A stretch of 64,000 bases of DNA, taken from NCBI GenBank assembly GCA_963681505.1, contig OY811986.1, positions 3,685,922 through 3,749,921 of the forward strand, read 5' to 3'. The notes under the pieces were generated by a model. That model saw nothing but the letters and a program-made list of their open reading frames with translations, searched no databases and was not told the DNA's origin. The position numbers and the translations under genes were made by a program. Of the stretch, positions 21,429 to 33,949 are shown one piece after another. The stretch's first letter is position 1. Every line of letters begins with the position of its first letter. Source of the stretch: Eunapius fragilis. Lineage: Eukaryota; Porifera; Demospongiae; Spongillida; Spongillidae.

Positions 21429-23395
21429 TCATGTTTTAAACGCAGTTGTTTTCAGTTGCTCCCTGTCGTTCTGTCCTGGTAGCAATACGCATGAAATCCA
21501 CAACACATGTTGAGTGCACTGATGAACCACTGAAACAGCACGAACGATGGCTGTAGGAGAAATGACCTGAAGGACCTTTGTAAGCGTCAGAAGTGGGCAA
21601 TCAAACTCGTTGAGGCATGGCTGTCCACTGGCCATTTCACGATCCATATGTAGTAGCGGGTGCTGTTAGCTCAGTAGGATCCTTACCTCCATCTATAGTA
21701 CTGCACATGTAATAATGAATACACTATCTGGAGGACTTACTGGAGACCCAGCTCTGTCATTATTGAGCACAAAGTCACCCACATTAACAGTGTCACATTC
21801 AGCTGTCACTGTTGCTTTGCCCCAGGTGACATGACTTTGCAGGTCTGTAGTCAACATACGTTCATCTATCAGAGTTGTGACAGACATCTCCCCAAGTCCA
21901 TGTACTTGAAGCAACACAGATCCCAACTTAGTTGGCTTACATACACTGATCTAAGGTTGCAGAGTATCACCATAATGTAGCAACACAGTGAAAACGAAAG
22001 CCAACTGAATACCTTACGAAGTGCCCCATGACTACAGATGGCTGTATCACTAGTAAGTAACCGTCCCGTCAGGAACTCAACAACTTCTGCTGACTGATAT
22101 AACTGTAGCAGGCCATCACCACACCTGATGAGGAGTCATTATTAAAAATAAATGGCAAAACCAATACTCACTGCATTTCTGATGGATCGAAACGACCTCC
22201 TGAACAGAAAAATCGTATGCTCTCCTGGATTGCAAAACTGTTGGCAATGTCTTTGCTCGGAGCATATTTATTGCCGTATGTGTTACGAGACCTGATCGCA
22301 CCATTATAGCTCTCACATCTAAAGAATGATTAGTAATGTCACAGACTCTGAGCCAGAATTAAGTCTTACCTTTCGGTGTTAAACCCTGATGCAGGTCCAA
22401 ACTGAAGCATGTGATCAGGTAGATGAAGGAGGAGATGGATTTTGAGCTTTTCCCTCAGCTCTGGACAGTGTCTATCAGTGGCTCGAGCAAATTCAAAACA
22501 ACACAGACTTCATGATGTAAACTTCTCACAATTATACCCGCTTGAACACCTGACAGACGATACAAATGAAGACACATACATAAATGTGTAACACATACCT
22601 TTGAAAGAGCCAACCATACTTCTGCTTCACTAGGTGTTAACAATGGTGGAAACACAGTGTGCTAGTTGTGCCAAAGTTTTGAAATCACGCCCCACAAATG
22701 ATTTATAGTAGTACTTAGAGATATCTCCTGAGAGAGCTGACCAGAGAAGTTAAATGAGTTAATGCAAGCCAAAACCTCTTTGTATTGCTGTGGTGAAAAC
22801 TGAGCCATCCCGGAATCTAAGTAGATACTTGTAAGGGCCCAGAGTTAGAGTATGCAAAACCTCCACTGGTGTAGCCCTATGTGTATTGAAATTAATGAAA
22901 TTATGCCTTGGAGACCAGTGCAAACATCAACCTTGACATGAAATGAATAACTGGGTAAGGGCCATCTGAATATAAAAGTAGCACTTACAATCTACCATAA
23001 TAGTATACAAAGAACACGTTTACTTAAGTGCAATGGTTATCTTACCAACAGCACTCTCTTCTCTTTCGGAACTGACTACAGCCGGTAGAGTATTCTCGAC
23101 GACAGCACCTTCGAAATCGTCGCCTAGGCCTATAAATTCGCAAAAAAATGTGTCCAAAATCTCATTACACTGCTACTTACTAGAGCAGGATTCACCCTGT
23201 GTGGCAAAAGGAGGTTGAACCACAATCTGTACATGTGGAGGCACTAACATGGCTGTGTTTGTTTCTTCGCCTATTTTGCTCCAGGTATGCTTCGTAACCA
23301 GCTGCCTTCAGATGATGCAAATACTTGTTTCTGAACTCGAATCCAAGCTTACACGATGGGCAATAAAGGCTCGCTTTCTCGGACACCAATCGCGG
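21429..23395 (-). pseudogene. multi-exon transposase-like gene of fungal-amplified type
   Basis: The first exon (23395-23180) encodes a C2H2 finger, YCPSCKLGFEFRNKYLHHLK. An acidic exon follows (GDDFEGAVVENTLPAV, about 23122-23045). Then come PVEVLHTLTLGPYKYLLR (about 22870-22820), FVGRDFKTLAQLAH, FPPLLTPSEAEVWLALSK, LPDHMLQFGPASGFNTER and CESYNGAIRSRNTYGNKYAPS, KDIANSFAIQESIRFFCSGG, and a Cys exon ending SVVHQCTQH (21429-21647). Most junctions have textbook signals (GTAAG, GTGAGT, TTTAG). 'PVE.LHT..LG..KY', 'FGPA..F.TE..E.YNG' and 'APS+DIA' match, from memory, an uncharacterised transposase-like family abundant in basidiomycete fungi. At least two frame changes near 22690-22770 make this copy defective. 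Confidence 0.6.
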
Positions 23396-23512
23396 TCACG
23401 TGATCAAGCATGCGATTCAGAGGTGAAAACCAGCCGTGTATCGTTTGTTAAGTTCAAATTAATAGTAACTAGCAATGGTTATAATAATCCAGGTGATTCA
23501 GACCGCACATAT

Positions 23513-23646
23513 AATGTCTGAATCGGACCCTTTGGGAAATCACCTCCGTTACGTCCGTAATATCACAGCCGTAACGCACGAGATCATTAAATCAGGTGAG
23601 ATTCAGAAGTGTGGAGAACTGGTTGTGTACATGAAGCCTCGACTAC

Positions 23647-23710
<64 letters not shown>

Positions 23711-24105
23711 ACGCGCGTGTGTGTGTGTAAGTGGTAATGCCTGTGGTTATCGGAGCTACACCTCTATGTCTCTATGTAATGGGCTTTATCAGTGTACATG
23801 TACTGTGCACTTCCATACACTCTCTGACTTTTGAAATATGGGTTGATGTGGAAGTACAATGTAATGTGCTCTTCCCTAGACCCTACGGAGGAGCTTACAG
23901 CCACTCCCCCATACCCCAGCTGGAGCAGGATGTGGGCATGGGTCATTTGTTCCCCCTGGAAATCCTGGATCCATCACTGAAATCGAATGTATTCTTGTCA
24001 GGATCAGCTGAACAGGATGCCCTTACAATGAAAGAGTCATCCCTCAAAAACTTGATACTGATGACGGATGTAGTAGTAACCTTGCGGTATACGTGACATG
24101 CCCTA
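23513..24105 (+). CDS. possible small gene divergent from the transposase-like gene
   Basis: ATG at 23513 opens MSESDPLGNHLRYVRNITAV up to a donor AAATCAG/GTGAGA (about 23595). A candidate next exon begins after CTCTTCCCTAG at 23880 and is open in the frame SHSPIPQLEQDVGMG. The intron holds a GT array. The first exon starts about 120 bp from the opposed first exon of the minus-strand gene, so the two may share a promoter region. No domain is recognised. Evidence is ORF and splice signals only. Confidence 0.25.
23648..23709. repeat. (GT)n microsatellite
   Basis: About 30 pure GT units, then a short imperfect tail with ACGCGCG. Confidence 0.95.
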
Positions 24106-24269
24106 TTAGCGTCGCAAACAATATCTGGTACTTTGGGAAGGCTACCCAAAGGAAGAGGCTGCCTGGGTAGATGAAGCGTCGATCACTCCCGATGCGATAC
24201 AGTATGTTGTACATATAATTATTTGATATGGGAAAGAAAAGGGTCCAATCGCATATTATAAACAAACGT

Positions 24270-24730
24270 TATAATAATGGCATTACGTTTGAATTGCTAT
24301 TACTTTCGAACGGTTAAAGCTATCAACTTCCTATTTTCGGCACTTTATACTACACCATTTCTCTATTATAAACTACATTTTGGGGTCTTGAACAAACTAT
24401 GTGCATGTTTTCGCGCTCGATTCCGGCCAATGATTGGGCACATCGCAATGTATGGGGAGGCGGTGATTATATACTTGGCGCGAATCAAGCGGGAAAACGT
24501 GCAAATAGTTTGTTCAACGGTATCTTCGTAACGGATGAATGAACAGAAGATGAATGGACAGAACAATTTAATTAGCTAAGGGGCCTCTCTATGCACAAAC
24601 GGAATTTGGAGCGATTTGAATATTCCTATCGAAAGTTATGGCGAGTTTGAACCCCTTGGGGTATCGGACGTCGTGATACTGGTATGGAGCATGTTCAAGA
24701 CCCCAAAATGTATTTATAGCATTGTACCGT
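24270..24730. repeat. foldback family A, copy 2
   Basis: The left arm TTTGAATTGCTATTACTTTC ... ATTTTGGGGTC pairs with the right arm TTTGAACCCCTTGGGGTAT ... GACCCCAAAATGTATTTAT. The centre (about 24400-24600) resembles the outer portion of copy 1 (GGGAAAACGTGCAAATAG). The arms are partly lost. No ORF of note. Confidence 0.75.
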
Positions 24731-26300
24731 TTTGGAGCCTATGTTTTATTCATTATAATAGTGGACTGATCACGATCGAGGACTCAGCAAAACGGTAATT
24801 GTGTGCAGCGCCTGTGTTGTATTTGTGTATGCACACATGTGACTTTCATTGACCACATAGTTAATAATTATTTGACATGCTATATACTCACTGCTGAAAA
24901 ATACGTGTATCATTGAATGACTTGTTTTCCCACCCATACCTAAGGAGCCACCAAAATCCAGAACCCAGTGTACGTGTCATCAGTGATAGTGTTTCAGATT
25001 TTTTGACATCAGTGATGAGAAGTTTAATGGCAGGAGTGAACCGTTGCCACAAATTTTCTCTACAATTTAGAACAGATGTATTTATAGCATTGTTCAATGG
25101 CAAAGGCAAATCACCAACTCGTGGACGGGAGCAACTGTATGATCTGGAAGACTTCGACCCTCAATGCTCAGTGGTGCAAGTGCTATAACAAACTAGGGAA
25201 TGGTTGTGTTATTGAATTTCCAGTGCAACTAGCTGCAAGGATTCGATGGTCACCTATGGCATACTGTAAGTCTCATGATGGAGCCCTTGCTCCAAAAGGA
25301 AGGAGCTTCTCAGAAATAGTTACTGTAACATCGGTTAAAAAGCGATGTTAAGTTGATTGTGTATGTGCATAATTACAACTTTAAGTGTATCTGAGCTCAA
25401 AGTGTGTCCCTTGCTGGAATTTTATGGAATGTACACTTAGTCACGACTCCTTGTGCGTTCCTAATGCTATACAGTAACACATACAACATAATACAACCTA
25501 ACAAACTTTTACATGACATGCATAAGTCTAGTGGTAGTGGGTGTTCCTCCACCCATAACATTTGTCGACTTGCATTCCTAAGGCTTACATGGTCATGGAA
25601 GACGAAGATCTTACAATTTACACTGGAACAAATACATGTGTATGGTTTCTGGAAGACCCTACTAGCACCTAGCAATGCATACTGTTGTGCTTTTAAGGGG
25701 TACCATCTTCATCATCCACATGAGCTATGTCACTTTTTTTAGGTGGAGCAGGCACGTTGAGGTAACACCTCTTGTATTTTCCCCAGGGAGTGAACCTAAG
25801 AGACAATACAACAGAGAGATGGTAGTGTTCACGCTATCATTAGTATTAATAGTATGACGAATCACGCGCAGAGCATTTTTATTACACTAATAATGTTATT
25901 AAATTTAGAAAAATTTTCCTCGCCAATTATTAAAATCTTGACTCGTCGGTTGTTTACACCGTTAAGATGGTACAGAGACGTTTCGCTGGACAGAGGATAA
26001 CTTCTTCAGACTATAACATAAAGATACTTCAATCTGCTTTCCAGGCAAGTCCTCCTTTTAGAATGCATCACCTTTTCAGAGGTGGGCTGCATGGATTTGG
26101 GACACTCGCACAGGAAAAAAAAATTTCGATTCGTTCCTTGATCCCAAGCTGATAAACGGCTAAATCAACCATAAGGGTGACAAAGTCAATTGTGAATTTT
26201 TATATCAACCTTGGGGTTGTGGAACAATAACCCAAGCTACATGTAGGAAATTTTTTTCTGTGTCACCTTATTGTATCTATTAACATCTTAGTTAGACAGG
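24731..26300. other. unassigned region with one possible exon
   Basis: ORFs of 60-112 residues on both strands show no recognisable domain. On the minus strand, ATTGTCTCTTAG (about 25798-25809) precedes a short open frame, FTPWGKYKRCYLNVPAPPKK, ending near 25700. This could be a terminal exon of the downstream minus-strand genes, but no link can be shown. Confidence 0.3.
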
Positions 26301-27849
26301 GAGCAGCAAAGCAACCCTTTAGACCACCACTTCCCTCACTCTCCCCCATATTTATGTATCTAATGCTACACAAGGTAGTATTAGCAGTTCCTTACCAGAC
26401 CTGGAATGTGAGTAAGCTTGAATTTTTTCCTGGAGTGGTGTGTATTTGGATCCCAATCACATTTGCACTGCATTTTGGTTGATGGCTGCGTCTGGTCAAT
26501 GGTTAGAACTGTGTTGCCTTTTGCTTTCTTCCATAAGGCAAATTTAGATCCTTTTGAGTCTACATGTAGATGCTGGCAGCTTTAGTGGGTGTTGAGAAAT
26601 GTTTACCTATCACAGCTAACTCTTGTCGAAGTACATCATCACCAGGCTCATTTAGGCAGTTTGACACCTTATACAAGTATTAGTTCACAACCCCATCCAG
26701 CTAAGTGCTATGGGGATGGGTAGTCTGAAAAATTTCCCCAAGTATTACGCATGTCATGACAATTATCCAGTAATGGATCGAACAATGCATGGAGGGACTG
26801 CAGCCATTTGATCACAATGTACTTACTAGCTTTAGGTCTTAAGGGCAAGAAAGAATAATTATAGGTTAGAAAGATACTAAATGTGCATTGGGCACCAGAG
26901 TAACAAAGAGATGTATTTGCAATTGACAATTCGACTGTAATTCCAATGGCGTAGGAACGGTTATAGGATTTAGGATTGGGGGCGAGGGGCCAGTGGGTGG
27001 AGCCTTATATAAGCCCCATTTAGATTGCAATACAAAAACTTTAAGTTTTTGGGGAAGGGGAGGAGAACAAGGGGGCCCGCTTCCTATGCACATGATTACA
27101 GTTTGTGTGTAGGATACAGTAGATGCAAACATAATTATGAATCAGAGTACCAGCATCAACTATACATAAAGCAGTAATCATTTGGGTCTGCAGTAGAAAC
27201 CAAAGTGTGTTAAGGGTTCATACTTATCACCATTCTTTTTCCCCCCTTTCTTGTAGATCTCCGCTTACGCCTTTCTGTACTAACTGATAAACGCTCCTTC
27301 TTCAACACAATTGCTTTGGTACTGTCATGTTTATTGGAACTAAAAAACATTGATTTGGTATCTGAGTTTAGCTTCTCTATAGCTATATAAAAGAAGCATA
27401 TGAATATGAAGCACACTGGGTGGTTTACCCACCTTGACAGCTGAACTGCTTAATGTTGGTAGCTTCCCTGATCATAATCAGGTACATGCTTAGCAAGTAT
27501 ATGCATGTATACGGTTACATTACTGCGCTGATAGCCTTGTTCTTTGGATTCCAGTGATAGGAAGGACTTCAGCCTGTATTTTGAATTAATTCATTGGCAT
27601 TATATTTACCACCAATGCCAACCTTAGTTTGGATCCAGTCTGCATTTGGATTCTAGCTGGACACTTCAGTATATAATAGATCAAAGTCCTGAATGAAAGT
27701 ATTGCAGGTTGCTGACATACATGTATTCATGCACTAAATTAAAATTATACAAGATACCACAACAAGGCTTTGTTTTTCACATTACATGTATTCATTGTGC
27801 TGAACCCACCAAGGATTTGATGTTATCCTTGTTATCAAAATGGGAAGTG
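26301..27849. other. no gene recognised; may hold 3' exons of the next gene
   Basis: AT-rich with short ORFs. Minus-strand fragments such as KASKYIVIKWLQSLHALF (26830-26770) and a basic stretch RLSVSTERRKRRSTRKGGK (27290-27240) could be exons of the gene at 27850-30018, but they are not demonstrable. Confidence 0.3.
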
Positions 27850-30018
27850 GCTAAGGGTGTGTACCTTCCATATTTTGGCCACCATGTCACAGCTGCTACT
27901 TGATAAGATCACTGGGAAGTGCTTTGGCAGCAACCTCAGTAGCTTCTTCCTTTGGTTTCCCCCAATGGATGACCAGTCAGTCTAACTCTGAAGTTTTCCT
28001 TGACTTCCACACTTTGAAGGCAACACCAAGTGACCTTATTGTGTCCACTAATAAATTGAGATTTGGACCAGAAAGAGGATCTTTTGTGCCCTGAAGCTCA
28101 TCTTGATAGGCTGTGTGTTGAATGATGTTGTTCATCAAAATATCAAAGATGCGTAGAAGAAGATGCAGTTCATCTACCATGACTTTCCTTAATGTAACTC
28201 TTATAAGGGGCTTGTGCTTGATGCCTGTGTTCACAGGCCTAGACTTGCTGGCACATTTCTCAGTGTCCTCAAGTGTTCTTTCTTCAGCTGTTATAGATAT
28301 GTCCCATCTATGTGTGTATTCAAATATAATTTAGGTATCAAAATAATGTTCACGTACCGGTCATTGGAGTGAATACAGCACCAAATGCAAGAATGGTTTG
28401 AATTCGCTTGTGCAAAGCCAAGTGTCATCAAAAGGAACTATATGCACCCACATGTGGCATGTATTGTAAAGAAGTGTACAAAAGTATTACATAGCAAGCT
28501 ACATTTGGTAGCTTAAGGTCACCACACAAACAGATGTCAATTCTTTGTGTTCTTCCATCACTGCAGATGATTTCCTTTCTCTCCAACAGGTCATTGATCT
28601 CAGCAAGAAGTGGCCTAAGACTCATTGCCAAATCCTCATATGTCTCTGAGATCCTTACTATGGCTAGAATGTGGTTTGCTGAAAATAGAATTAGAAGTGA
28701 GTTTCTATAATCGTATTCAAAGTTTGGTTCACCTTTTGGCATCATTATCTCTTTCTTGGTATTCAAAAGACAGAATGATAGGATGATAAATTTGGAATGT
28801 TTGCAAAATTCAGTTCCATCACCACTAATCTTCACATTTGCAATTCCATTAGAAACTGTATCATCTGTCAACTGTTCCTGGTAGTGTGTAATACACAAAC
28901 GTCATTTTAAATTATTGGATGGCAAAGGAAACTGTTGTCGGCATGAAATGACAAAGTAACATTAATAATTAGTCTGCTTTCTAACTATCACTATAAATCA
29001 GGTGTTTAGTTAGATATCTGTTTAGAATTCAAAATGTTTCCACTTACAATAACTTCAAGCAATTTTTCCTTCAATAAACGGTATACGCCATCATACGGCT
29101 CAGCTACCCTGTGCCATCCGTCCTCCAACAAGTGGTCCAGGCTTTGGCGTTGTCATTTGACTCTATAGGAACGTGGTATGTCAGGAAAAATTTGCGTCAG
29201 TTCGTGGTAGCAAGCATCAGAGATGTAGAACCTGCTGGTATCAAATAAAATTAGACAGGTTTTATCTTTTGCGTAATACCTTCAATATAGTGCTTTCCTC
29301 GTATTGCATAGCCTGTGGTCCTGTTGGTAGCCTCCCAGCCCAACTGAATGAGATATGAGCCGAAGGATTTGACTCATCCAGCAGAGTTATTGACATTGGC
29401 TGCAACCCCAAGCTTTGTTGAGCCCCCTGCAATGCATGCTCTACATTTTCCTTTAATGCTGCCTTTTTTCGCCTAGCCTGCCTTAGTGATAGCTCATGCA
29501 GCGGCTTTCCCCTAGAAATGGAGGCTGGAGGCAGCTGAGCTATGTGCATGTGTGAGCCTGCAATGGTGTTGTGGCGTTTAACCTCGACTGACAGAGAGTG
29601 AGTACTTTCAGCAATCTTCTGAATGTCAGGGTCTCACCCCGAACTTGGTATATTGGTCTAGAAACATATACTTTTGCCTACCGTTTGTCGAACTAAACTT
29701 CTTCCCAACCTTTTCGCATCAGTTTTTCAGTCTTCTACGTGCACTGAAAAACATTTTATTTACTACTTAAACATCACACATGTATTATGCATACTTTTCA
29801 TTGGTGACATCGAGTGCAATACTGTGGTTTGGGATTGCTTTGTTTAGTTCCCTGATGATTTCATCTTCGCTGAGCTTCTGCCTATACCACAAACACAGTA
29901 AAGTGTTCGGAATATTCAGCGTGCATACTGATGCACGATCGCACGTTTCGACAGCGGAACAAATCTTTACTAAAGCGTTTTTGCTACGTTCATTGAAGTA
30001 ACTCTGAAGCCATCTCAT
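27850..30018 (-). pseudogene. multi-exon transposon-like gene, 'SGDG' family
   Basis: Exons in order: 30018-29785 (MMRWLQSYFNERSKNALVK), 29549-29265 (GKPLHELSLRQARRKKAAL, SLGLQPMSITLL), 29250-29045 (FYISDACYHELTQIFPDIPR, closing at a GTAAGT donor), 28860-28500 (IANVKISGDGTEFCKHSKF, FANHILAIVRISETYEDL, CLCGDLKLP), 28234-27990 (PLIRVTLRKVMVDELHLLL, SLGVAFKVWK) and 27965-27855 (NQRKKLLRLLPKHFPVIL, donor AAG/GTACAC). The string 'FNISD..YHEL', 'V+.SGDG', 'GGD.KFL', 'VVDELHLFLR', 'L....K.KLL..LP' belongs, from memory, to proteins multicopy in sponges, Hydra and sea anemones and is probably a transposase. At least one in-frame stop (in the YHEL exon) is present. Confidence 0.6.
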
Positions 30019-30552
30019 CAATTAAGACTGAAAATTACGTGAATTGAAGTAATAACAAATTGAGGGGGCGTGGGGGTTGCGTGACGATGACTTTGTTTTA
30101 AAATGTGCGAAGCATTTTGTCCACGGATATATGTGGCTGGACACTAGGTTCATAATTAGATGATACCGTGTAAGCCAAAAGCTGTAATGTTCGTACCTTG
30201 CATTATACATGTCTGTTTGGCAAGCCACATGTTCTAAGTAATTCCGCTCAAATAAATAGCTCCCGCACACACCCTACCAGTCTAGTAAAAAAAAATATCA
30301 ACGCGCAAGAGCAGTTGATTTAATTAATAGTTACGCGCAGCCCGTATTTACGCCCATGTAACTTTGGTGGGTCTACTTCAAGCTTGGTGTACGATCGAAC
30401 TAACCCACAGAACAGGATCCGTGATTATAAACACTCAACAACACACGTGGGAGAGCATATATACAATGTTCAGAACTAGCCAACCACCGAACTGGACATT
30501 TGTTTTATATGAATAATAGGTGTGGCTTTGGATGGAGCACCACATAACGAAA
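30019..30552. other. no gene recognised
   Basis: The spacer between the minus-strand SGDG-type gene and the plus-strand RAG1-like gene. It could hold promoters of both. Confidence 0.4.
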
Positions 30553-32607
30553 GTCAAAGAACGTTGCAGAGTGTGTGGCCGCTACTTGGTGGAGGCTAGC
30601 TAGGGAAAAGAAAACAAGGAGCTCATATACCTGCCAAGAGTTTGCAGCTCATTTGTGCACTGTCTTTGCTGTTAACACCAGCAATTACATAGTTAACACT
30701 CACCCTCCTTCCTTCTGCTATCGTTGTAAAATTGTGCTGGATAAATGCCTGCTACATGTAGCACAAGATCAGCAGCACACACCATTTACAAGCACAGTCC
30801 CTTTTGAGTGGAAGCTGCACACTGCCGTTGATTGTGAAACACATTATAAAAAACATTTGTGATCACCTTTTTCTTAATTACATTCACCCTAAACTACCAA
30901 GGGCTAAAACATCACCATCCTGTGGTCGTCCAGCCAAATAGAGCCCACAGAAGATCACTGCTGACATTCGTGCAATAGCCCCTCCCACTGAATGCTTACT
31001 GGATGACCACTTACCAATAATCCAGCAATCCTGGAGCAGCTACAGTGTCCCATATGCCTGAGGATTTCACACCAGCCTCTGGAGCTCCCATGTAGGGCAC
31101 TGGTGTGCACTGCCTGCATGGCCGAGTGGTTCAAGGTGTTCAATTGCAGTGGGGTTAAATGTCCATGCTGTTTCACGGACACTCCACTAACTGCACCACA
31201 GCTGAAGGCAGCACCACAATTGATCCAGACACTATTGATGGACATAGCACTCCAGTGTCAACCTGTAGGAAGGAGGACATTAAGGCTTGCGAGTATGGCA
31301 CACACCCGTGCAATGGTGAACCAACGAAGGCTGAAGTGCAGATAGCATCATGCGTGTTCAAAAAGTTGGCTTCCACTTGCTCTCAGCCCATTACAAAATT
31401 TTCATACTGGAGGAACAGTTAAGCATATTATCAATTCTATGACACCATCATAAATAAACATGCATGTACCCTCACATTTATGCACATCACCCAGGCCCGC
31501 ACTCCTATCAAGACAGCAAGTGCCTGGACCATCAAGCATCGATGCATACAGATGCAAAAAAAATCCGAAAAATAGTGAGCTAGGAGGAGTCTTCTGCCCT
31601 TCTTCGGAGTGAACTAGCACATCAGACCGGCAAATATGTTTCCAAGAGGCTGGTATAGTCAGTGCGATTGGAGCAGAGAAGCATTGTTATAAAAGCTGGC
31701 CTTGGAATACCATGGTAAAAGCTAAGGGTGCTTAGAAGGTAAGGTGACATGTATACCACAGTGCATGGCCTACATATTACTGATGCATTACTCCTGTGAC
31801 AAATTAAGGAGTGCATGCACACCACCAAAATGAATTCCAAATCGTCAATGTCCCCACACAACTCAATCCATAACGCCTGTGTCTTCTGCTGTTTTGCAGC
31901 TACTGACAGTGCAACCAACCTTCACAGTTGACTGGATTGCTGCAGAGACCAGGCAAAGCAGCTGCAGAGTATGAAGTGGAGGTATATTCTGATTATGACT
32001 AAGTGCAGTCTAAATCCGTACATATACATCCAGCTATAAAGGTGTTTATGTGTGGTGACTATGAGTTTCTTACCAAGCTGTATGGCTTATCCCGGCGCAA
32101 CTGGTATGTTGTTGGCAAGAGAGCATATATATATTATATAATCCGATTGTTACAAGGAAGTACCCTTACTTAGTCTGTGAGATTCCACTGAAGCAAATGG
32201 CAGTACCACCTTCTTTATGGAAACACTATCCACTGCGATCATTGGAGTGCATTCAAGAGAGCCACACACAGTTCTTGGCTGCTGGAGGGAAAAGAAAAAA
32301 AGTGAAGCTACATGAACTGTGTGACTGAGCCTATTTTTGATATCCCCATTGATCAGGTACACAAATGATTGATGGGAGTAGCATACATAAGATGCAACTT
32401 GACTTTCACAAATAGATGTGCCTACCTGGGCTCCACATTACCCAGGGCATCGTTGCGAAGTTATTTGACCTTCTGAAAGATGCTTGCCACCAGTTAGACC
32501 TGCAGCTGGCTTACACATACCAGGAAGAAAGCAGCAGCTCATCCGCCTTCACCAAAGGGTATACTGTCAAAGAAACTAGAGAACACACCAGTTCTCATTG
32601 TTGTTGA
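30553..32607 (+). pseudogene. RAG1-N-terminus-like transposon gene (N-RAG type)
   Basis: In order: a zinc-binding region, VKERCRVCGRYLVEAS and SSYTCQEFAAHLCTVFAV ... HPPSFCYRCKIVL (30553-30745), as in the RAG1 N-terminal zinc region; a CGRPAK motif (about 30919); a C3HC4-type RING (31020-31190) reading LQCPICLRISHQPLELPC, CTACMAEWF and CPCC, followed by a RAG1-like 'CRKEDIKACEYGTHPC'; then core fragments KVFMCGDYEFLTKLYGLS (32038-32090, ending at a GTATGT donor) and GLHITQGIVAKLFDLLKD (32428-32480, after an ACAAATAG acceptor). N-RAG-TP elements of molluscs and other invertebrates pair such N-termini with a transposase. Several frame changes and a stop early in the first zinc region make it defective. 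Confidence 0.65.
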
Positions 32608-33328
32608 AAGCATCATCACCTGCTGACAAGGCTCGGCTGCTCTCTGTGTCAGCACCTCATGCTGCATCCTGGCTACTGGTCACAACCTCCTAGTCTTGAC
32701 CTGAACTTTGAACCCAATGAATTGTAATTTCAATGGTGGCTAGGGATGGACTCGGCTAGAGGCTCTTTGTGCCTTGGCGCTACTACCTGTAAACAGGATG
32801 GTGATGTTGTCACTGCATGGCCACAACCATCTGCGTTCTGCCGTCATGTCCATCTTGGCAGTACACCAGACTTAAGCCACCCGGCCAGCGGATGTATTCC
32901 CTCTCTCCAAATCGAGGACAAGTACATCCGCTGGCTGGGTACGGCTTAGGTCTGGTGTAATGGTACTGCCTGACTCTACTCTCACTCCTGGAAGATGGGC
33001 ACGATGGCAGAACTCAACATACACGTTACGCAGATGGTTGTGGCCATGCAGTGACAACATCACCACCCTGTTTACAGGTAGTAGTGCCAGGACACAAAGA
33101 ACACGAGGAGCCTCTAGCCATCTCCATCCCTAGCCACCATTGGATGGAGAATTACAGTTCATTGGGTTCAAAGTTAAGGTCAAGACTAGGAGGTGTGACC
33201 AGTAGCCAGGATGCAGCATGAGGTGCTTACGCAGAGAGCAGCCGAGCCTTGTCAGCAGGTGATGATGCTTTCAACAACAATGAGAACTGGTGGGTCCTCT
33301 AGTTTCTTCGACAGTATACCCTTTGGTG
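32545..33328. repeat. 0.78 kb palindrome
   Basis: The arm 32545-32896 is an imperfect inverted copy of 32923-33328; the spacer is about 26 bp. Shared words include ACCAAAGGGTATACTGTC, CAGCGGATGTA and GGTGATGATGCTTTCAACA with their complements. The left arm begins inside the last RAG1-like exon, so that exon end is also present inverted at the right edge. One arm carries a small indel near 32730. It is either a foldback element or an inverted duplication. Confidence 0.85.
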
Positions 33329-33830
33329 GACGGGTGAGGCTGTGATAGCATCCACAGAGATTACTTCAGACAGGGGGACTATGCCTTATATTTGTGTCCC
33401 ATAAAACAAATATCAGTCCTAACAAGATCTGTTTATCACGTTCGGAAGCAATTCATTACTTAAAACAAAAGATTACATATAATTAAGTGGCCAGAAAGCA
33501 ATAGGCCCACACTAATGTATCATTAACTCCAATACTCCTAAATCAAAGTTCAACTTGACTGTGACCTATTTTACATCTTGCAGCACTCTTTCAGGCGGGA
33601 GCATGTCAAATAGTTCAAGAGCGCTGACACTGAATCACCAACCTAGCTACACACATGGTTCTTCATCAGTGAGTCTCTACAAGGCTGAGAAAACATGAAG
33701 GTCAAGAACATAGAATTTTATTTTGTACATGTTTGTTTATGGTGCTATTATTTACGATCAATTGTATACACATGCACACACATATATACATCAAACACAC
33801 ACATAATACATACATGTACACATATGTATA
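33329..33830. other. no gene; AC/AT-rich simple sequence
   Basis: 33765-33830 is ACACATAT-type low complexity, which continues beyond the gypsy element at 42671-42880. The element therefore landed in a simple-sequence block. Confidence 0.6.
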
Positions 33831-33949
33831 TGTAGCAAATATAATATCTTAGTTAATTATTGCGCATGTGTACTGGATCTGTGTGCCTGTATATGTACTG
33901 TGCATCTACTCTTGCTGCGCACTTCTCTTGATTAAAGCTGGCCTTTACA
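33831..33949 (+). repeat. gypsy 5' LTR
   Basis: Begins TGTAGC and ends TTTACA; pairs with 42552-42670. It is short for a gypsy LTR. Confidence 0.9.

Noticed and set aside
21655-21700. tRNA-like A box (TTAGCTCAGTAGG)
   Set aside because: No B box at the right distance and no cloverleaf; it lies in an intron of the minus-strand transposase-like gene.
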